Positions 15,745-27,744 of a DNA stretch of 64,000 bases are shown one piece after another. The notes under the pieces were generated by a model, which was not told the DNA's origin, did not search any database, and worked only from the letters and a program-made list of their open reading frames with translations. The translations under genes were made by a program, and so were the position numbers. The first letter of the stretch is position 1, and every line of letters starts with the position of its first letter. Source of the DNA: Auxenochlorella pyrenoidosa (Eukaryota > Chlorophyta > Trebouxiophyceae > Chlorellales > Chlorellaceae); contig KQ482066.1 of NCBI GenBank assembly GCA_001430745.1, positions 648,369 to 712,368 on the forward strand. Reading direction: 5' to 3'.

Positions 15745-18700
15745 TCAGTACAGCAAAGCCTTGAGATTTTGATACCTTCTGCGCAGGCTGGCAATCGTGA
15801 AGTCAAAGGCGCGGCCCCCGGACTCGGTGAACCAGTTGAAGGCGCCCCGATACTTGATGAGCTGCTGCATCATGCCGCAGTACTGAGCATCGCTGATGTT
15901 CCGCAGAATTTCTGCAGCGCACGGCGCATGGAGGGGTTGGGCAGCGTCAAGCGGCCAGGCGGCACCCTGCTTGCAAGCAAGCCGGTGCAGCTTGCAGCCA
16001 CCGACCCGCCCAAGTGCACCCCAACCCCCTGCTCTGGCGCCCCCACCTCGCAGCATGGGCAGGTCCTGGTTGGTCAGGCGCACAGAAAAGCTCTCGTATT
16101 CGAGCAGGTCCTCATATGCCTGGAACACCTGCTCCTGCACGATGACCGGGATGCAGTTGCACACGATGGCCTGCGCCAGGCGGTTGCCTGCAGAGGCAGG
16201 ATGGACGGGCGGTGTGTGTGTGTGTGTGTGTGGGTGGTACGGGGAGTGGTTGGGTTTGGGTTTGGGTTTGGGGTTGGGGTTGGGGTAAGAGTGGGAGTGG
16301 TTTGGCGGGGGTGGGGGCCTCATGCAAACAGCGGTGGCGCGCCGTGTTGGGCTGAAAGCGACACACGCCCTCAGGCTGTGCACATCCAGGCAGCCCTGCC
16401 GCCAGGGGCCCCACGCCGAGCCACTCACCAGTGCCCCATCCGTAGGGCGCAAAGCAGAAGCGGGCGGCTCGGTACGCGTCCTCCAGCTCCTGCGGCCCCA
16501 GCAGGCCGGCGCCCCTGTCCCGCACGACCAGCTGCAGCAGGAGGAGGGTGCACGACCGTGTTCAAATCGTTGGCGGCAGCAGGGTGCACAATCGTGTTTG
16601 AATCATCAGCGGCAGCAGGAAAACAGCGCTGAAGGTTCTGCATCTGCAGTGCGTGCACTCGGTGCGCTCACGTTTATATCGGGGTCCATCCACTGCCTGT
16701 GTGATCAGGGGAGGCGGCGGCAGGGACGTCAGGATTCTTCACCAGAACCAACGGCTGCAGGTTGGGGTTGGGTGCAGCGCATCCCAGCGCAAGGCACAGA
16801 GACATTGCAGGCAAAGGACTCGTGCCTGTCTAGCCGGTCGAGAATCTGCCGTGAGCCGCCGCTGAACTCCCCGGTGGCTGCAGCTGCCTCAGGTGTGGTG
16901 TGGTCGGCAAACGAGCCCCCGTTCCAAAAAAGGAGTCTGCAGGAAGAAATGGATTCAACAGTGGGGCGCGTTCAAATCTTCAGCATGTCCTGCCTGGTCC
17001 ATGCACCCGGCCAGGCAGTTGTGAGCGCTCTCACTTCGTCTTCCGCTGCAGGATGTCGTCTATGCTCATGTTGTTGCTGCGCGCCGCCCACTCCTTGTGC
17101 TTGTTGTCCCGTGTGACCGCGACGATGTCGCGCATTGGATGATAGCATCCGTAACCCTCTGCTCATTTGGGACACGTGGCCACAAGGGGCATGTTGGTTC
17201 AGTGACAGTCAGCATGAAGGCGTGTTTGACTAGGCTGTAAAGACTGTATGTTGACTGCAGAGAGTGGCTGCAATTGCAAGCCTGCAGCAACTAGCGCAGC
17301 CCGCCCTGCCAACGCACTTGCCCCCCGCTGCCGGACGGTGCTGATCTTGGCTTTCTGGACGTCGCTGCTGTACATCCCGAAATGCATAATCTTGATCGGC
17401 TGCAGCGCAAGCCCCGTCAGGTGGCACCCTCCCCGGTCTTGTGGGGCCCACTGCAAGCAGCCCAGGTGCACAGAAAGTTTCTTGCACGGGGAGGGCCAGA
17501 GCGCGAGACAGGGCCAGCTGCACTTAGTGGCTTGGCCAGCACCCATCGCTCACGCAGCCAGCGGCTCTGCCAGACTCCACCGCTTACCAGGAAGTGGTCC
17601 CTGCCCTGCGTCCTATTCCAATGTTTATAGGACGTCCTAATGTGGCCCAGCACATTGGCCAGGCGCTCGTTGCCATCCCAAACCATCTCTACATGGGGCA
17701 AGCAGGCGCGGCAGCAGAGGTGAGGAGTGACACTATCTTGTGCGAGCATACCGCAATGCAGGCGCCGGGAGAACAAATCTTCAGTTCCAACGCCAGTCGG
17801 CACGCACTCGTTACGCTGTAGGTATAGGGCTCGACGAAGAACAGATTTGCAGACGTGGGCAACTCAGCACGAACGCTGCTCGTCAGAAACTGCTCCATGA
17901 ACTGCACGAGAGCGAGCAAATGTCAGCCACCGTCCCCACTTCCCTCCAGCGCTTTGCTGCGCTTCGTGTGGCAACACAGCGACCACAGAGGCGAGCGCAC
18001 CATGCGCTGCACGCAATGCGTGCCAACACCACGCGGCTGCGACCCACCAGCATGTACGCAGCATAGTCGCCGCCCCCCAGCTCCTCGCGCGGCTCCCCCA
18101 GCTGCTCCTCCACCGGATAAGCAATGTGGGACGGCAGCTCATATAGGTATATCTTCAGCTCCACCGGGCTGGGCGGGGAGGGGGCGGCTGCCACCGACCC
18201 GTCCCGAGCGCAGCCGTGCCTGCAGGCGGATGGAGTGGCAGCAGGTCAGCGGAGCGCAGGCGTCCTGCACTACCTGCCCTCACAGTCCCGGCCAGGGCTG
18301 CCGACCAGGTGTTGCATCCCCTCACCCAAAGTAAGGGGGCTGGCAGTGGCAGAAAAACTTGTCCAAACATTTGCCTCGTCCTGCATGCATGCGCGACGGG
18401 GTGGAAACCTGAGTTGCAATCATGCTTAACGAAAGAAGCAGGCGTCAAGGCACACGGCTCTTGAGATAACACAAGCACCACACTCATGCCATGCAGCTGC
18501 ACGCCAATTGCCGAGGCAGCGCACCGCTGCAGCCCAGGACACAGCTGCTGTCCTCCTCCTCACACGAAGCTCCCTGCAGCGCATTCGCAACAATGCTCTT
18601 GTCAAGGGCGGCTCTAGCAGACCCCAGGCTCCTGTTCGGGCACAAGACAGGTCGCCCCTGCAGTCCCCGCACCTTGTAACCCCTCATACATAGGCAGGAA

Positions 18701-20018
18701 GCTGGCGCATCTGCCTTCTTTGCGAGCCGGTAGCACAGCCCGTGATGATTGCAAGACTTTGGGCAGTTGGACAAGCCCACAGTCGCAAAGTCGCCGTAAG
18801 CCATTGCCTCAGCAATCTCACTGCTGCACAGTCAAGTGGTCAAACGGGGCACGGCCCCCTCTCAGTCTGCCGATGGGAGACTGTTCGGCACCGCAGCGGT
18901 AATCAGGGTGCCAGGCTGCGAACAAGAGATGCCCATCACTGCCCAGCACCTTCCAGGCACCCACCTGCCCTGAGCCTCGGGCGCATCACTTTGCCAGCCC
19001 TTGAAATACTTGAAGCCCGCTTCCCCAGCTTCTGGCGGTCTGGACCTCTGCAAAGGCACCACTTTGAAAAGTGGCTGGGTGCCAGCAGATTCGCAAATGG
19101 CTGGCGAGTGCTGTGTACCATGCAATCGGCAGGGCAGCGGGCAGCATGCAGGCAGGACCAGCAGGAACATGGCATTGCTACCTGCTGCTCTGGCGGCACC
19201 CCCTCCTGGACATAGCAGCCCCTGTTCTCCGGCGGAATGGAGCGTTCACAGCCGGTGCCGTCTCGACAGTGGAACTGCTTGCACTGCCGGAAGCAGTGGC
19301 AGTTCATGGTTTTGTGCCACCCGCATGTTGCTGCAGCACATGGGGAGGCCCTATCTGGGAGGCGCTATCTGGTGCACAGGCAGCTTCGACTGGTCGACCC
19401 TGAGGAGAGGTGCTCACGCAGGGCAGGCGCATGCTCAGGGTCGCACCTGGCCCATCTGGCACGATGCGGCAGGCCGATAGCGCATCGACTTCGCAGGCCT
19501 TGCCGATCCAGCCATACCGGCATCTGCGGCAGGGTGTGCGGCCATAAGGAGTATGCCATCCTTACCACTGAGTTAGTGGCAAGGGAAAGAAATGCCATGC
19601 GCACCACTCAAAGATGGCATTCTCCTTCCCTAACCACTTCCGGAGTGGGAAGGAGAAGGCATTGCAGGTTTTGCAATGCGCTAGCATGGGCCTGGCGCAG
19701 GCCTTGCTGGAGCTGTCCCAAGCCCTCACATGCATTCTCCTGTGTCCAAATTGCAGTTCCTGCGAGGGTGGGAGAATTGGAGAATGCATTGTGCATGCTC
19801 TGATTAGCAGGCGGCACCCTGCAGGCGGTGGCTATCGGCGACGCCGGAACAGGGGGAATAGCGCAGCTTGTTTTGTTAACGATTGGTTGCGCATCATGTG
19901 CGACTCACCCGCGCTTTGTGCAGTCTGGGTGACAGGTGCGCGGCCCCACTTCGCTGCTCTCCGCTGGCAGTCCCGCAGCCAGCAAGAGCAGCAGGGGCAC
20001 GATCATGGCTGCCGACAT
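15745..20018 (-). CDS. EGF-like/exostosin GT47 glycosyltransferase, gene A
   Basis: Predicted secreted or Golgi glycosyltransferase with a cysteine-rich, EGF-like N-terminal half and a C-terminal exostosin (GT47) domain. Exon 1 (19909-20018) is a signal peptide, MSAAMIVPLLLLLAAGLPA, followed by CHPDCTKRG. Cysteine clusters follow: CHCFRQCKQFHC and GCYVQEGVPPEQQ (19190-19300), CPKSCNHHGLCYR with CLCMRGYKV (18670-18760). The exostosin part starts KIYLYELPSHIAYPVEE (about 18140) and includes FFVEPYTYS (about 17820), HWNRTQGRDHFL (about 17600), HPMRDIVAVTRDN (about 17130), RAARFCFAPYGWGTG (about 16450), LAQAIVCNCIPVIVQ (about 16160) and the end RAFDFTIASLRRRYQNLKALLY. Relative of genes B and C here; acceptor and sugar are unknown. 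Start is the first Met, shared with gene B. Confidence 0.88.
16212..16286. repeat. TG repeat plus telomere-like TTTGGG array in an intron
   Basis: A GT dinucleotide run (16212-16232) is followed by repeats of TTTGGG and TTGGGG (16251-16286). It sits in a gene A intron; the G-rich strand is the template strand, so the RNA is C-rich. Confidence 0.9.
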
Positions 20019-20060
20019 TGATTCATGGTGTTGAGGTCAGGTATGGAGCCGTGCGGTGAC
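19901..20060 (-). repeat. 160-base duplicated block, copy 1 (5' end of GT47 gene A)
   Basis: It covers intron 1 donor, all of exon 1 and about 40 bases upstream of the ATG. It matches 40229-40388 without gaps, about 134 of 160 positions by hand count. The similarity fades on both sides. Confidence 0.88.
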
Positions 20061-21241
20061 CAGGTGTGGACCCTTTCAGTGACAAGGCTGCTCGCTACCG
20101 CTCCCGCTCTCCCCCCGCTGCGCTCCCGCAACACCAAGCACCTCCATCAGCACATGCTTTTGTGTACCATGTACAGCCACGGTGCCTCCAGTCCTTGCCA
20201 GCGCTGTGGACATCATGCATGCAACTCATGCTCAGAACTGCATGCCGGAAACAACTTCCGACACCCCTCAAGCGGCAGGCACCTTCCCAGCCCAGCTTGT
20301 TTGTGCTGTGCACCTCTTGCACCCTTTTGAGATTTTTGCAAGTCTCAGCGACAGGTATCAAGGCGGCGGCGCATCCTACGTTCATGCTTCTTGCGCACCT
20401 CAGCTGTGCATCCCGCTGAACGCGGCCGCACCTGCCCCATGCCCGCCCAAGTTGGCAGCGTGAGCAGAAATTGTGCGAGGACGAATTTTTATACTCATTG
20501 AGAGCATTGGAGATGAATCCACTGAGCATGATATGCTTTGAGAGAGCTGCAATGGCCCTGCTAGCGGCCGGGCCCATGCACCCCTCCCTGGCACGGCATT
20601 GCCCCATTCTTGCAAACCATAGCATGAGGACGCCGCTGGGATCAGAAACTTACACAAGATGACGCTCAATCACGCACCCAACCTCGAAGCTGCTGGCACA
20701 AAGACGGATCAGTGCTACCCAAAGCACTCAATTCTGAGGCACGGCCGTACCGCTGTACCGCGAGGCACAGATTCACTAGCGCGCTCTGGAAATTTTTCTA
20801 TTGCACTGCACTACTCTGCGTATATCATACTGAAATCCTGGGTTACAGTCCCGAGGACAAACCCCGCAGAATAAATAGGCAGGCCCTTCGCCTAGGAGCG
20901 CTCGCGAGTGAGAGATTATTTTATAGAAACGTTCTTGATGCTCTCACAGGCGATCGGGCGCTGAGTGTGCAGCACTAACTTTGTGCAGCAAAACTGGGCA
21001 CCAAACACTTGCGCTGCCCGCAGAAAAACAGGAGCTCGCAGGTGAGAACTAGAAGAGTAAATGAGAGCGCAAAATTCACCCACCCCAGCAAGCCACCACT
21101 GGCACTGCCGCCTGCCGCCGCTCAGTGCACAGCCTGCAGAATTGAGAGATGGCCCCCGCCACTCTTGTCCTGTCCCTTTACTGCAGTCGGACTCACCATT
21201 GTCACTGCTGCTGATGTTGTAAGCCACATTTACAACTCGGC
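20019..21241. promoter_or_regulatory. Divergent intergenic region, GT47 gene A and SGNH hydrolase
   Basis: About 1.2 kb between two divergent starts. Apart from the duplicated block at its left edge I see no gene, RNA or repeat. Confidence 0.5.
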
Positions 21242-24200
21242 ATGGCCGTCCTGTCCAGCAGGGTAAGCCGAGGTGCCCGTCTTCAGGCCTTTCAGCACCC
21301 GCGCTGCCCGTTTGGCCAGCCAAGCCTTGCCCTGTGCTGTGCACACACGACCAGCTGGAGGTAGAAGAACTGCCCCACCAACATCCCCTGCGCACAACAC
21401 CACGTTGCAGGCCACATCTGGCAGAGGGCTTCCTTCTCTGACTGCCGCGGCGAGCGCCCTCGGCCTGGTGCTCCTGCTGCTCGCTTTCGGAGCTCTGCAC
21501 TCCACACCGAGCGCCCCAGCAATCGTGCACCAAGAATCCGTGCGCACCGACAGCAGCGCCGGTGCCGCCTGCGGCGGCGCCGCCGCCAGTCACATCGAGG
21601 CCAGCTACAACTTTTCGCTCCCCCGACGACACCTGCTCCGCGGGCTGGTGTCCAGCGGAGGCGATGGCGCCAGGGCGAGGCGGGCCCTTGCAAAGCTCGC
21701 CAGCGGCCAGCCCATCAGGGTGGCCTTCATGGGTGAGGGGTGCTGCATCGCCTGCCCAGCCCAGCTCTGCCCTGCACACACATGCCCCTCCACAGCCATG
21801 GTCCTGGCATCTCGCGTGACGCCCAGATGCCTGGCTCACCACCGGCCTGCCCGGGCCATGCCTTCCCTGTGCAGGAGGGAGCATCACCATCGGCACGGGC
21901 AGCAGCAAGATGGGGGAGTCGGACTACGTCTCCACCATTTTCCGGTGGATACGGGAGACCTTTCCGCACCCGGATCACCAGCTGGTCAACGGCGCGGTGG
22001 GGGGCGTACCCAGCAGGTGAGGTTGACCTGCATGCTCGTGGCTAGCTGCTGGGGACGGCCCCCCACCGTGCCGCCCACTCCTGGCATCATCATGATCTTT
22101 GACATCCATCATGCTGTCAACCATGTGGGTGCAGCTACTTTTCGGTCTGTGCTGAATGGCACATGCCGGAGGACCCAGACCTGGTTGTGCTCGAGGTGGG
22201 TGCTGGCGCATGCCCCGAGCCGGCGGCGGTGCGCGCGCCGCTGCTGCATGCCCCGAGCCCGCAGTGGCATGCGCGCTCTGGTGCATGCACGGCGGTGGCA
22301 GTGACCGGCATGCTGCTTGTGCCAGCAGATGCCGGGGTGGGTGGTGCCCGCGGCGGTGGCTCCCGCCGCATCCACCCCGGGCGCTGTGTCCTTCTGGCTG
22401 GGCGCAGACAAACATAAATGACGGGGGCAAGGAGCGTGGCGATACGCCCATCCGGCGCGCGCACGAGCGCTTGATACGCAAGCTGCTCAACCTGCCAAGC
22501 CGCCCCGCTGTCGTCGAGCTGGTCTACTATCGAGCCTTTCCTGACATGCACCTGAAGTGCGTGCGGCCAGGGGAGGCTGTGATGTGCGTGGAAGCAGGGG
22601 GGCCTGTGCACGGAACTGCGCTGCCAGCTGCGGTTGTGTGCCCATGCGCTCGCGTGCCATTGCTCCTGACAATGCCACGCGCCTCCCCTCGTTTGCAGCT
22701 TCAGATCAGGGGGAGATGATGAGCTCATCACGCTGGGGATATTTTACAGGCAAGCGCCCTGCATCTTGCTTCATTGAGCGCGCCCTGTCTGGCGCCTGCA
22801 TGCTCTTCACACCGCCCTGGCGCTCGCCCGGCCTGCAGACTGCCCGTCATTTCCGTCAGGAGCATGGTTTGGGGGGAGACGCCAAAGACCGCACAAGGTG
22901 CGTTGGCAGAGCCTCGCGTAGCGCTGGCTGCCCCTGGGCTTCATTTTCCTCCCAGGCAACTTATCCCGACGCAGCCCTGCGTGCTGCCTGCAGACCCCTC
23001 TTCTCTGCAGGGGCAGGTCGGCTTGCAGCAGTTCTGGCTGAAGGCCGGCGGCGGAATTGACAGGGATCACCCCGCCGAAGTGGGCCACAAGTGAGTGCTG
23101 CAGCTGCTCAAGACATACTCAGATATACACAGGTATGCACAGGGTGTAGAGCACACGGTTGCTGTTCCGATCCTGCAGTGGGCCGCCTGCGCCTCGGCAC
23201 TCCTCTCATATCCTGCTCCCCCCTGGCTGGATGTGGGAGTGCAGGTGGATGGCAGACCTTGTGATCTTCTACCTGCAAGAGGTGCTGCACAGCCTGCAGC
23301 GGCACCCGCTGGGGCCGGAGGATGAGCAGAGCGCCGCTTCCCTGCTGTCGACGCCGCTGTACCAGGTGAGGCAGGCAGCCAGGACTCTGCAAGCAAGCAA
23401 CTTGTACCCCCGATGCAGTGCCGCTGAGGGGGAACCAACAGCTGTGAGCAGCGCTGGCCCTTTTTGCTCGTGCCGGACTGCAGAACAACTGGGAGGGTGG
23501 GCGGCACACCTGCCTCATGGCGCACAAGCTGAAGGAGCTTGTGGTCGGGAACGAGGGGCCCTGGGAGTGGCGCAACGAGGGGACTGAGCAGGCAAGACCG
23601 GAAGGGCCGCGCAGGGTTGGGGGGGACGCGGTGTGCCGAACACTCGCGGTGTGCCGAACACTGTCGTGACGTTTTAATCCGTGCATGCCTGGCCCACCCC
23701 AACGTGGCTTCCTGTTGGTGAGCATACGGTGACTGCCTGCTCGCCCTGGTGCGCCCCTGCCTGTGTGCAGAAGCCAAAGTGGGGCTACATAGCCACCCAG
23801 CCCGGCAACTGGCTAATGCTGAAGATAAACACATTACTGGCAAGCCATCCCCTGCACTCTTCTTTCTCAGAGCTGGCATGCATGTTGGGCACATGGCCAG
23901 GCAGGATGTGCAGCTGCCCAGCCAGCACTGGGGTGCAACACCAAGCTCGGTCTGGCTGCCAACTCATGGCAGTGCTGCGGCACCGTACCTGCAGAATGAC
24001 AAAATGAAGCCTGGCGACCCGGTGTCCCTTTGGGTTGCCTACCTCCAAAGGTTGGTGGGTTGCTGCCAAACAAAGCGCTGGGCCAGCAGCCAGGCACTTG
24101 CTGTGCTCAAGTGCTACACAAGCTCCTGGCAGAATAGCAGGCATGCAGCGTTGCTGCTTTTCCTGATGAGCTGGATTGGTGGAACATTCACGTTTTTCCT

Positions 24201-24754
24201 CCCTCCCTCCCTTTTCCTCCACACGGCCTTCCTCCTTGCAGTTATGAGCACATGGGAAAGTTCGAAGTTTCTTGCACTGAGGGTTGCTCATGCGAGCCAT
24301 TGATAGTGAACGGCCACGACTCCAGCGTGCATTGGTCGCAGATGCTTCAACAGAAACTGAATATTACCGCTGCAGGTGGGGGCACGCCCTGCTTGAAAGC
24401 CTTTCCTTCTGGCTGCTGCTGCATCAGGATATTTGATGCTTGCCGTCTTGATGTGGATCTGCTTTCGTCGTGCTTTGCGGCTGCAGAATCCTGCCACCTC
24501 AAGCTCATTGTGCTGGACGGCACCGACTCTGGGGAGCACAAGGTCAAGCTCATGGGCGTGATGCTATCGCAAGAGCAGATCGCGATGTTCAGCGAGGTAA
24601 GCTGTCCTGCCTGTGCCCTCACATCCCACAGTCCTGCTCGCACCAACATCCAGTGCAGGCATGCTGATGGCTGCTGTCTCTTCCTCAGCTGCAGAAATCG
24701 CTGAGCATTTCCTTTGGACACGGCGAAGGTGGCAACCTCGCGGGTTACACGTAG
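21242..24754 (+). CDS. SGNH-hydrolase-fold protein with signal anchor
   Basis: Likely secretory-pathway esterase or acyltransferase; substrate unknown. Exon 1 (21242-21262) encodes MAVLSSR. Exon 2 (21411-21732) continues in frame with ALGLVLLLLAFGAL, a signal anchor, then a stem. SGNH blocks follow: GGGSITIGTGSSKMGESDY as block I with Gly-x-Ser-like spacing (about 21880), NGAVGGVPSS (about 22005), PDLVVLE joined to TNINDGG with the block III Asn-Asp (22175-22430), and GIDRDHPAEVGHK with the DxxH block V (about 23060). Next are LVIFYLQEVLHSL, KPKWGYIATQPGNWLMLK (about 23785), YEHMGKFEVSCTEGCSCEP (about 24255), LKLIVLDGTDSGEHKVKL and the end GHGEGGNLAGYT. Block I is not the usual GDS, so activity is not certain. 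One intron near 22758 seems to start with GC (ACAG|GCAAGC). Confidence 0.7.
23629..23665. repeat. Short direct repeat in an SGNH gene intron
   Basis: GTGTGCCGAACACT occurs twice, a few bases apart, in an intron. No function is suggested. Confidence 0.6.
24745..24749 (-). terminator. TGTAA poly(A) signal of SPF45 inside the SGNH gene
   Basis: TTACA on the given strand, 70 bases beyond the SPF45 stop. It lies in the last codons of the opposing SGNH gene (stop 24752-24754). Confidence 0.45.
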
Positions 24755-24783
24755 CAGCACGCATGCGTGTGTGCAAATCCACA

Positions 24784-24788
24784 TGTAA
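24784..24788 (+). terminator. TGTAA poly(A) signal of the SGNH gene
   Basis: It lies 30 bases after the SGNH stop, between the two convergent stop codons, so the two 3' UTRs overlap. Confidence 0.45.
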
Positions 24789-24818
24789 CTCCAGAGAAGG
24801 GTTAGAATGTGCTTCACG

Positions 24819-27744
24819 TCAGGCAGCGCCTGATTGCCGTACCTCACTGGCAAGAGGTGCAAGCTCCCGCTTTGCAAAGCGCTCCTCCTCAAAGAAGGAG
24901 GCCTCCACCTCTCGCCCCGCAAAGAACCGGCCTTGCAGGTCGACCAGCGCCTGCAGTGAAGGGGATGCAGGCATGAAAGCGACTGACTGGTGGTGAGATC
25001 TGCAAAGAGCGCCTTGCGCAGCTACCTGCTTCAGGTGGTAGTGCAGCCGCACGCCTGCACAGCCGCACCTTTGTGGCCTCCTCCACTCGGTCAAACTCCA
25101 CAAAAATACGCACAGCCTGGTCGGCCGGGAAGCCTGGCTCCGTGACCTCAAAGATCATCACACTGCAAGGGCAGGTCAAGAGGGACCCGTCAGCACAAGC
25201 CTGCCCCTCAGCTGGGCCGGCCAACGAACTGCGCATTATCCTCGAAAGCATTTGTCGCCGAGCACCAGATTGGGAGGTATGGAAGCAAGCTACAGGACGC
25301 AGCAAAAGCATGCAGGACGTGCAACAAAAAACCCATTCCCTGAACAGGAACGCGAAGCTCTGCGCAGCAGCCCGCGTTGTGGGCCCCAGGCATGCCGGCT
25401 CACTTCGTGACGGTGCCGTACTTGGAGCACTCCTCGCCCACCTCCCGGTCCAGCTCCGGGTCCACCTCGCCCGGCCCGATCTGCAGGCACCAGCGAAACA
25501 TACATGTGCGTTACGGCTGAAACTGCGTGTCCATCAACTCGAGGTGCAGACATTGTCAGCATCGTTGCGAGTTTGAATCTGTAGGCGCATTGGGCCTGGA
25601 ATGCAACAACTGAGAACACCAGTCTTGCTGCACTTGAGAACTTAGGACCTGGAACAAACCCCCTGCACAGCAGCTTTCAGCAGCAGGCAATGCTGCAAGC
25701 AGTCATTGCCAGCAGGTGCAGGACATTGCAACCCATACCGCCAGGCACTACGTGCAGGCAAGATCACTTGCCATGTTGGTCAGCAGCACAACTTTTGTGG
25801 GCGGGCGGTTGAAGGTGGCTGCCCGCTGCCGCTTGGGTGGCTGCTGCTCTGCAGCTGCGGTGCCAGGTGCACTAACAATCACGCCCGTGCGCACATCTGT
25901 TTTCTGCACAATTGAGGAGCGGCGGACAAAATATGCAAAGCAAGTTAACGGAAAGATCAGCCATGTGCTGTCAATTGCACATAATCAAATTGCGGTAGCG
26001 GCCTGCCAGCAAACAACAACAACAAATGCTGCCGCATCCACAGCTTGCCTGCATTACGAGCGGCGTGGCCATGCCCTGCCGGTTGCGGCCCAGGCCCTCG
26101 CCCTCCTTCCAGCCCATCTTTTCGAGCATTCTCTGCAGCAGGACAAAAGAGAAGGGCGTGCTGCAGCTCAAGAGGTGTAGGAGCAGCGCTGGCACAGTTG
26201 TTAGCAGCCATGTTGGCAGGCGCCTGGCCTGCACAAGCAGCAAGAGTTGCCACTTGCCTGCGCCAGCGACATGCCCTTTGGCCCTGCCTTGCCGGGTGGC
26301 GCCACGCCACCGCCGCCGCTACCAAAGCCGAGCCCGCCACCCCCGCCGCCGAGCCCCAGGCCGCCGCCAGAGTCGGGCTCGGCTGTCCACATGCCGCGCC
26401 GCTTCCATGCCTCCTCGCCAGACAGCTGCAGCGCCGCCCGCCGCTGCTCGTCGCCCCCCTGCTGCTGCTGCGCGGCGGCAAAGACGGGCGGCTGCGCCGC
26501 GCCGCCCATCCCCTCCTCCCGCTGCATCTCCAGCGCTTCCAGATCCCGCATCTCCCTGCAGCAAGAAAAGATCAAGGGCACTGCCCTGCTGAGCGCGCAC
26601 CCCCGGACCCGCATCTCCCTGTACCAAGCCAGGCACGAGGCACTGTCCTGTTGAGTGCGCACCCCCGGTTGGGATATGACACATCCTGGGGTGATGATCC
26701 AGGCAGCGATCCCCAGGCCTGGCAGCCGAGCGCCAGGCGCAGCCGGCGGCGCGACGTGCCGGCACGCGGGGCGGGCGGGAGCCTCCGCGCCGCACGCCGC
26801 ACCTCATGCGCTCCTCCTGCTCCCGCTCCCGCGCCGCTGCCGCCTCGCGCTGCGCGCGCAGCCGCTCCTGGCGCTCCGCCTCCAGCTCGGCGTCGCGCCG
26901 CTGCTGCTCGCGCGCGCGGCGCACCGCGTCATAGTCGTTGGGCTTGGCGGGGTCGTACTCCTCCCTGCCGGGGCATGGAGGCCAAGCAAAAGGGGCAGGG
27001 GTGAGCAGGGGTACCTCCCTGCCGGGGCATGGAATCCAAGCAGAAGAGGCAGGGGCGAGCAGAGGCGCAAGCCCCTCGCTCGCCGTTAGGCCATGCAGAG
27101 TGCGCGGGGAGAGCAGGTGCCGCTGCTTGCGGCGGGAGACGCATCACAGGGCAGCGACATGCTGGTAGCAATGCAGGTGGAAATCCCAGGCAGCCAGCCC
27201 AAACCGAAAATACGTTCACAGTTCAACAAACACATTGCGGATTGCCTCAAAGTCCTCACTTTATGTCCTCGCCCAGGCTCATGCCTGGCATCACCGCTGG
27301 CACAGCAGTGGCTGTGACCGTGATGGGCCCGTCGTTGCTGCTGGCTGCTGCCAGCAGCACGCTGCCGCCATCCCTGGCCTTGTCAGCAGCGCCGTTCTGC
27401 CCCCGACCAGCGCTGCCGCCACGGCCGGGCGCCACCGGAGGGGGGCCCTCGCGTCCCCGCCCGCGCCCGCCGCCAGGACGCAGCGCAGCTGGCGGCGCAA
27501 GCGCTGCTGCAGAGGGCGAGAGGTTGCAATCAACATCACGTGCCAGCGTGAACTCGCGTTGTACACGTGCAAGCCCCTTGTCGAGAACACCCTGCGCCTT
27601 CCTGCTTCCCTCACCTGCTCGCTTGGCTGCTAGAGCGGCTGGCGCAAAAAGGCCACTGCCAGCCCAGCCCTCCTTCTTCTCCGTTTTGGCGGCCTCCTCG
27701 CTGGCATCCCGTGCCGATGGCAGGCCACCATACAGGCCCGACAT
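24819..27744 (-). CDS. RBM17: Splicing factor SPF45 (RBM17/DRT111)
   Basis: Second-step/alternative splicing factor with a G-patch and a C-terminal U2AF-homology motif that binds ULM peptides of SF1, U2AF65 and SF3b155. ATG 27744 gives MSGLYGGLPSARD, the family's typical start, then WAGSGLFAPAALAAKRA. The EEYDPAxPNDYD motif is at about 26950, followed by a charged coiled coil (RREQQRRDAELEAERQE, about 26890) and GGLGLGGGGGGLGFGSGGGG (about 26340). The G-patch MLEKMGWKEGEGLGRNRQG is at about 26110; KVVLLTNMVGPGEVDPELD at 25440-25790; the UHM acidic helix and RxF loop (GRFFAGREVEASFFEEERF, about 24900) follow. All landmarks are present. Two upstream introns hold tandem copies of their own 3' splice sites. 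Confidence 0.93.
26540..26675 (-). repeat. 63-base tandem repeat copying a SPF45 splice acceptor
   Basis: The exon starting at 26555 (minus strand, CAG|GGAGATGCGG) has a second identical acceptor context at 26618. The 63 bases between are open in frame (21 codons). A further partial copy lies beyond. Confidence 0.85.
26960..27067 (-). repeat. 54-base tandem repeat copying a second SPF45 acceptor
   Basis: The exon starting at 26964 (CCCCGGCAG|GGAGG) has an identical acceptor context at 27018. The 54 bases between are open in frame (18 codons). Confidence 0.85.

Noticed and set aside
16251..16286. True telomere end
   Set aside because: Only a few units, and coding exons continue on both sides, so it is interstitial.
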